Shown in pieces: positions 63,864 to 64,000 of a stretch of 64,000 nucleotides of DNA. The DNA is taken from the NCBI RefSeq assembly GCF_026421305.1, contig NZ_JAPJBQ010000005.1:264499-328498 (forward strand), written 5' to 3'. The DNA comes from Dyella silvae. GTDB lineage: Bacteria > Pseudomonadota > Gammaproteobacteria > Xanthomonadales > Rhodanobacteraceae. The first letter of the stretch is position 1. Every line of letters starts with the position of its first letter. The notes under the pieces were generated by a model. That model did no database searches. It saw only the letters and a list, made by a program, of their open reading frames with translations, and was not told the origin of the DNA. Position numbers and translations under genes: made by a program.

Positions 63864-64000
63864 GAAAAAATATTTCGCTGAAGGTGTTGACGGACTGGAA
63901 AGATGATGTAAGATGAGCGGCTCACTCGGAACGAAATGTTCCAACGCTGAAACGGAAACGGTCAGCAAGTGATTGAGATCTTTGACAGTGTGCGCAGGTG
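63864..64000 (+). promoter_or_regulatory. rRNA-operon promoter and antitermination leader
   Basis: GAAAAAATATTT (63864-63875) is UP-like. TTGACG (63887-63892), 16 nt and TAAGAT (63909-63914) form the promoter. GGAAC-GAAAT-GTTCC (63928-63942) fits boxB, and GAGATCTTTGACA (63974-63986) fits boxA, in the order seen ahead of 16S rRNA. The window ends in this leader, so the 16S gene should follow within a few hundred bases. Confidence 0.8.

Overview
The window reads as chromosomal DNA of a high-GC gammaproteobacterium of the order Xanthomonadales (Lysobacterales), most likely family Rhodanobacteraceae (a Dyella, Luteibacter or Rhodanobacter relative). The order rests on TonB receptors with FecI/FecR control, a PPi-type phosphofructokinase, a VpsR-like regulator behind a consensus CRP/Clp box, a short-LID adenylate kinase and abundant small palindromic intergenic repeats. 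The genus is a guess. No insertion sequence, prophage, CRISPR array or tRNA was seen.

Layout. 1-3.4 kb: a TPR protein cut by the left edge, behind a large TonB-dependent receptor. 3.8-10.3 kb: a phosphonate-related locus with divergent phnM and phnF, then a leftward run of class II aldolase, cutA, PhnX-like hydrolase, DUF5690 transporter and FAD oxidoreductase. 10.5-12.6 kb: groES-groEL with a CIRCE operator. 12.8-19.3 kb: a CadC-like regulator, then a DUF535 protein joined to an ECF sigma factor, FecR and an STN-bearing TonB receptor (cell-surface signalling). 19.5-28.5 kb: an Ala/Lys-rich exported protein, an LtaS-like sulfatase, glnE, an ELM1-like protein, a nitroreductase, YceI, a Yip1 protein and a zinc-finger protein. 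28.6-35.3 kb: envelope polysaccharide/LPS genes (two glycosyltransferases, an O-antigen-ligase-like protein, a second DUF535 protein, a lipid A acyltransferase, waaA). 35.3-40.8 kb: tolC, pcm, a TetR regulator, then a TPP riboswitch with thiC.

41.1-52.1 kb carries many pyrophosphate and nucleotide-energy genes (ppa, hppA, PPi-phosphofructokinase, adk), with a 2OG oxygenase, a MocR regulator lacking its PLP lysine, a HAF-repeat protein, an RcnB-like protein and an alpha/beta hydrolase between them. 52.1-56 kb: mpl, a LON-domain protein, an SDR, a HIT protein and a VOC protein. 56-60.8 kb: a VpsR-like regulator, an 843-nt gap with a candidate structured RNA on the minus strand, argD, and an ion channel with a C-terminal zinc-ribbon-like tail. 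60.8-63.7 kb: thiE-hemL, rubredoxin and a DUF192 protein. The right edge holds an rRNA-type promoter and a boxB/boxA leader, so a 16S rRNA gene probably starts just outside.

The observations most worth following are the MocR protein with Asn at the PLP-lysine position, the candidate structured RNA near 58 kb, the phnM/PhnX-like locus without C-P lyase core genes, the VpsR-like gene behind a consensus CRP/Clp site, and the two DUF535 paralogs in different envelope contexts.
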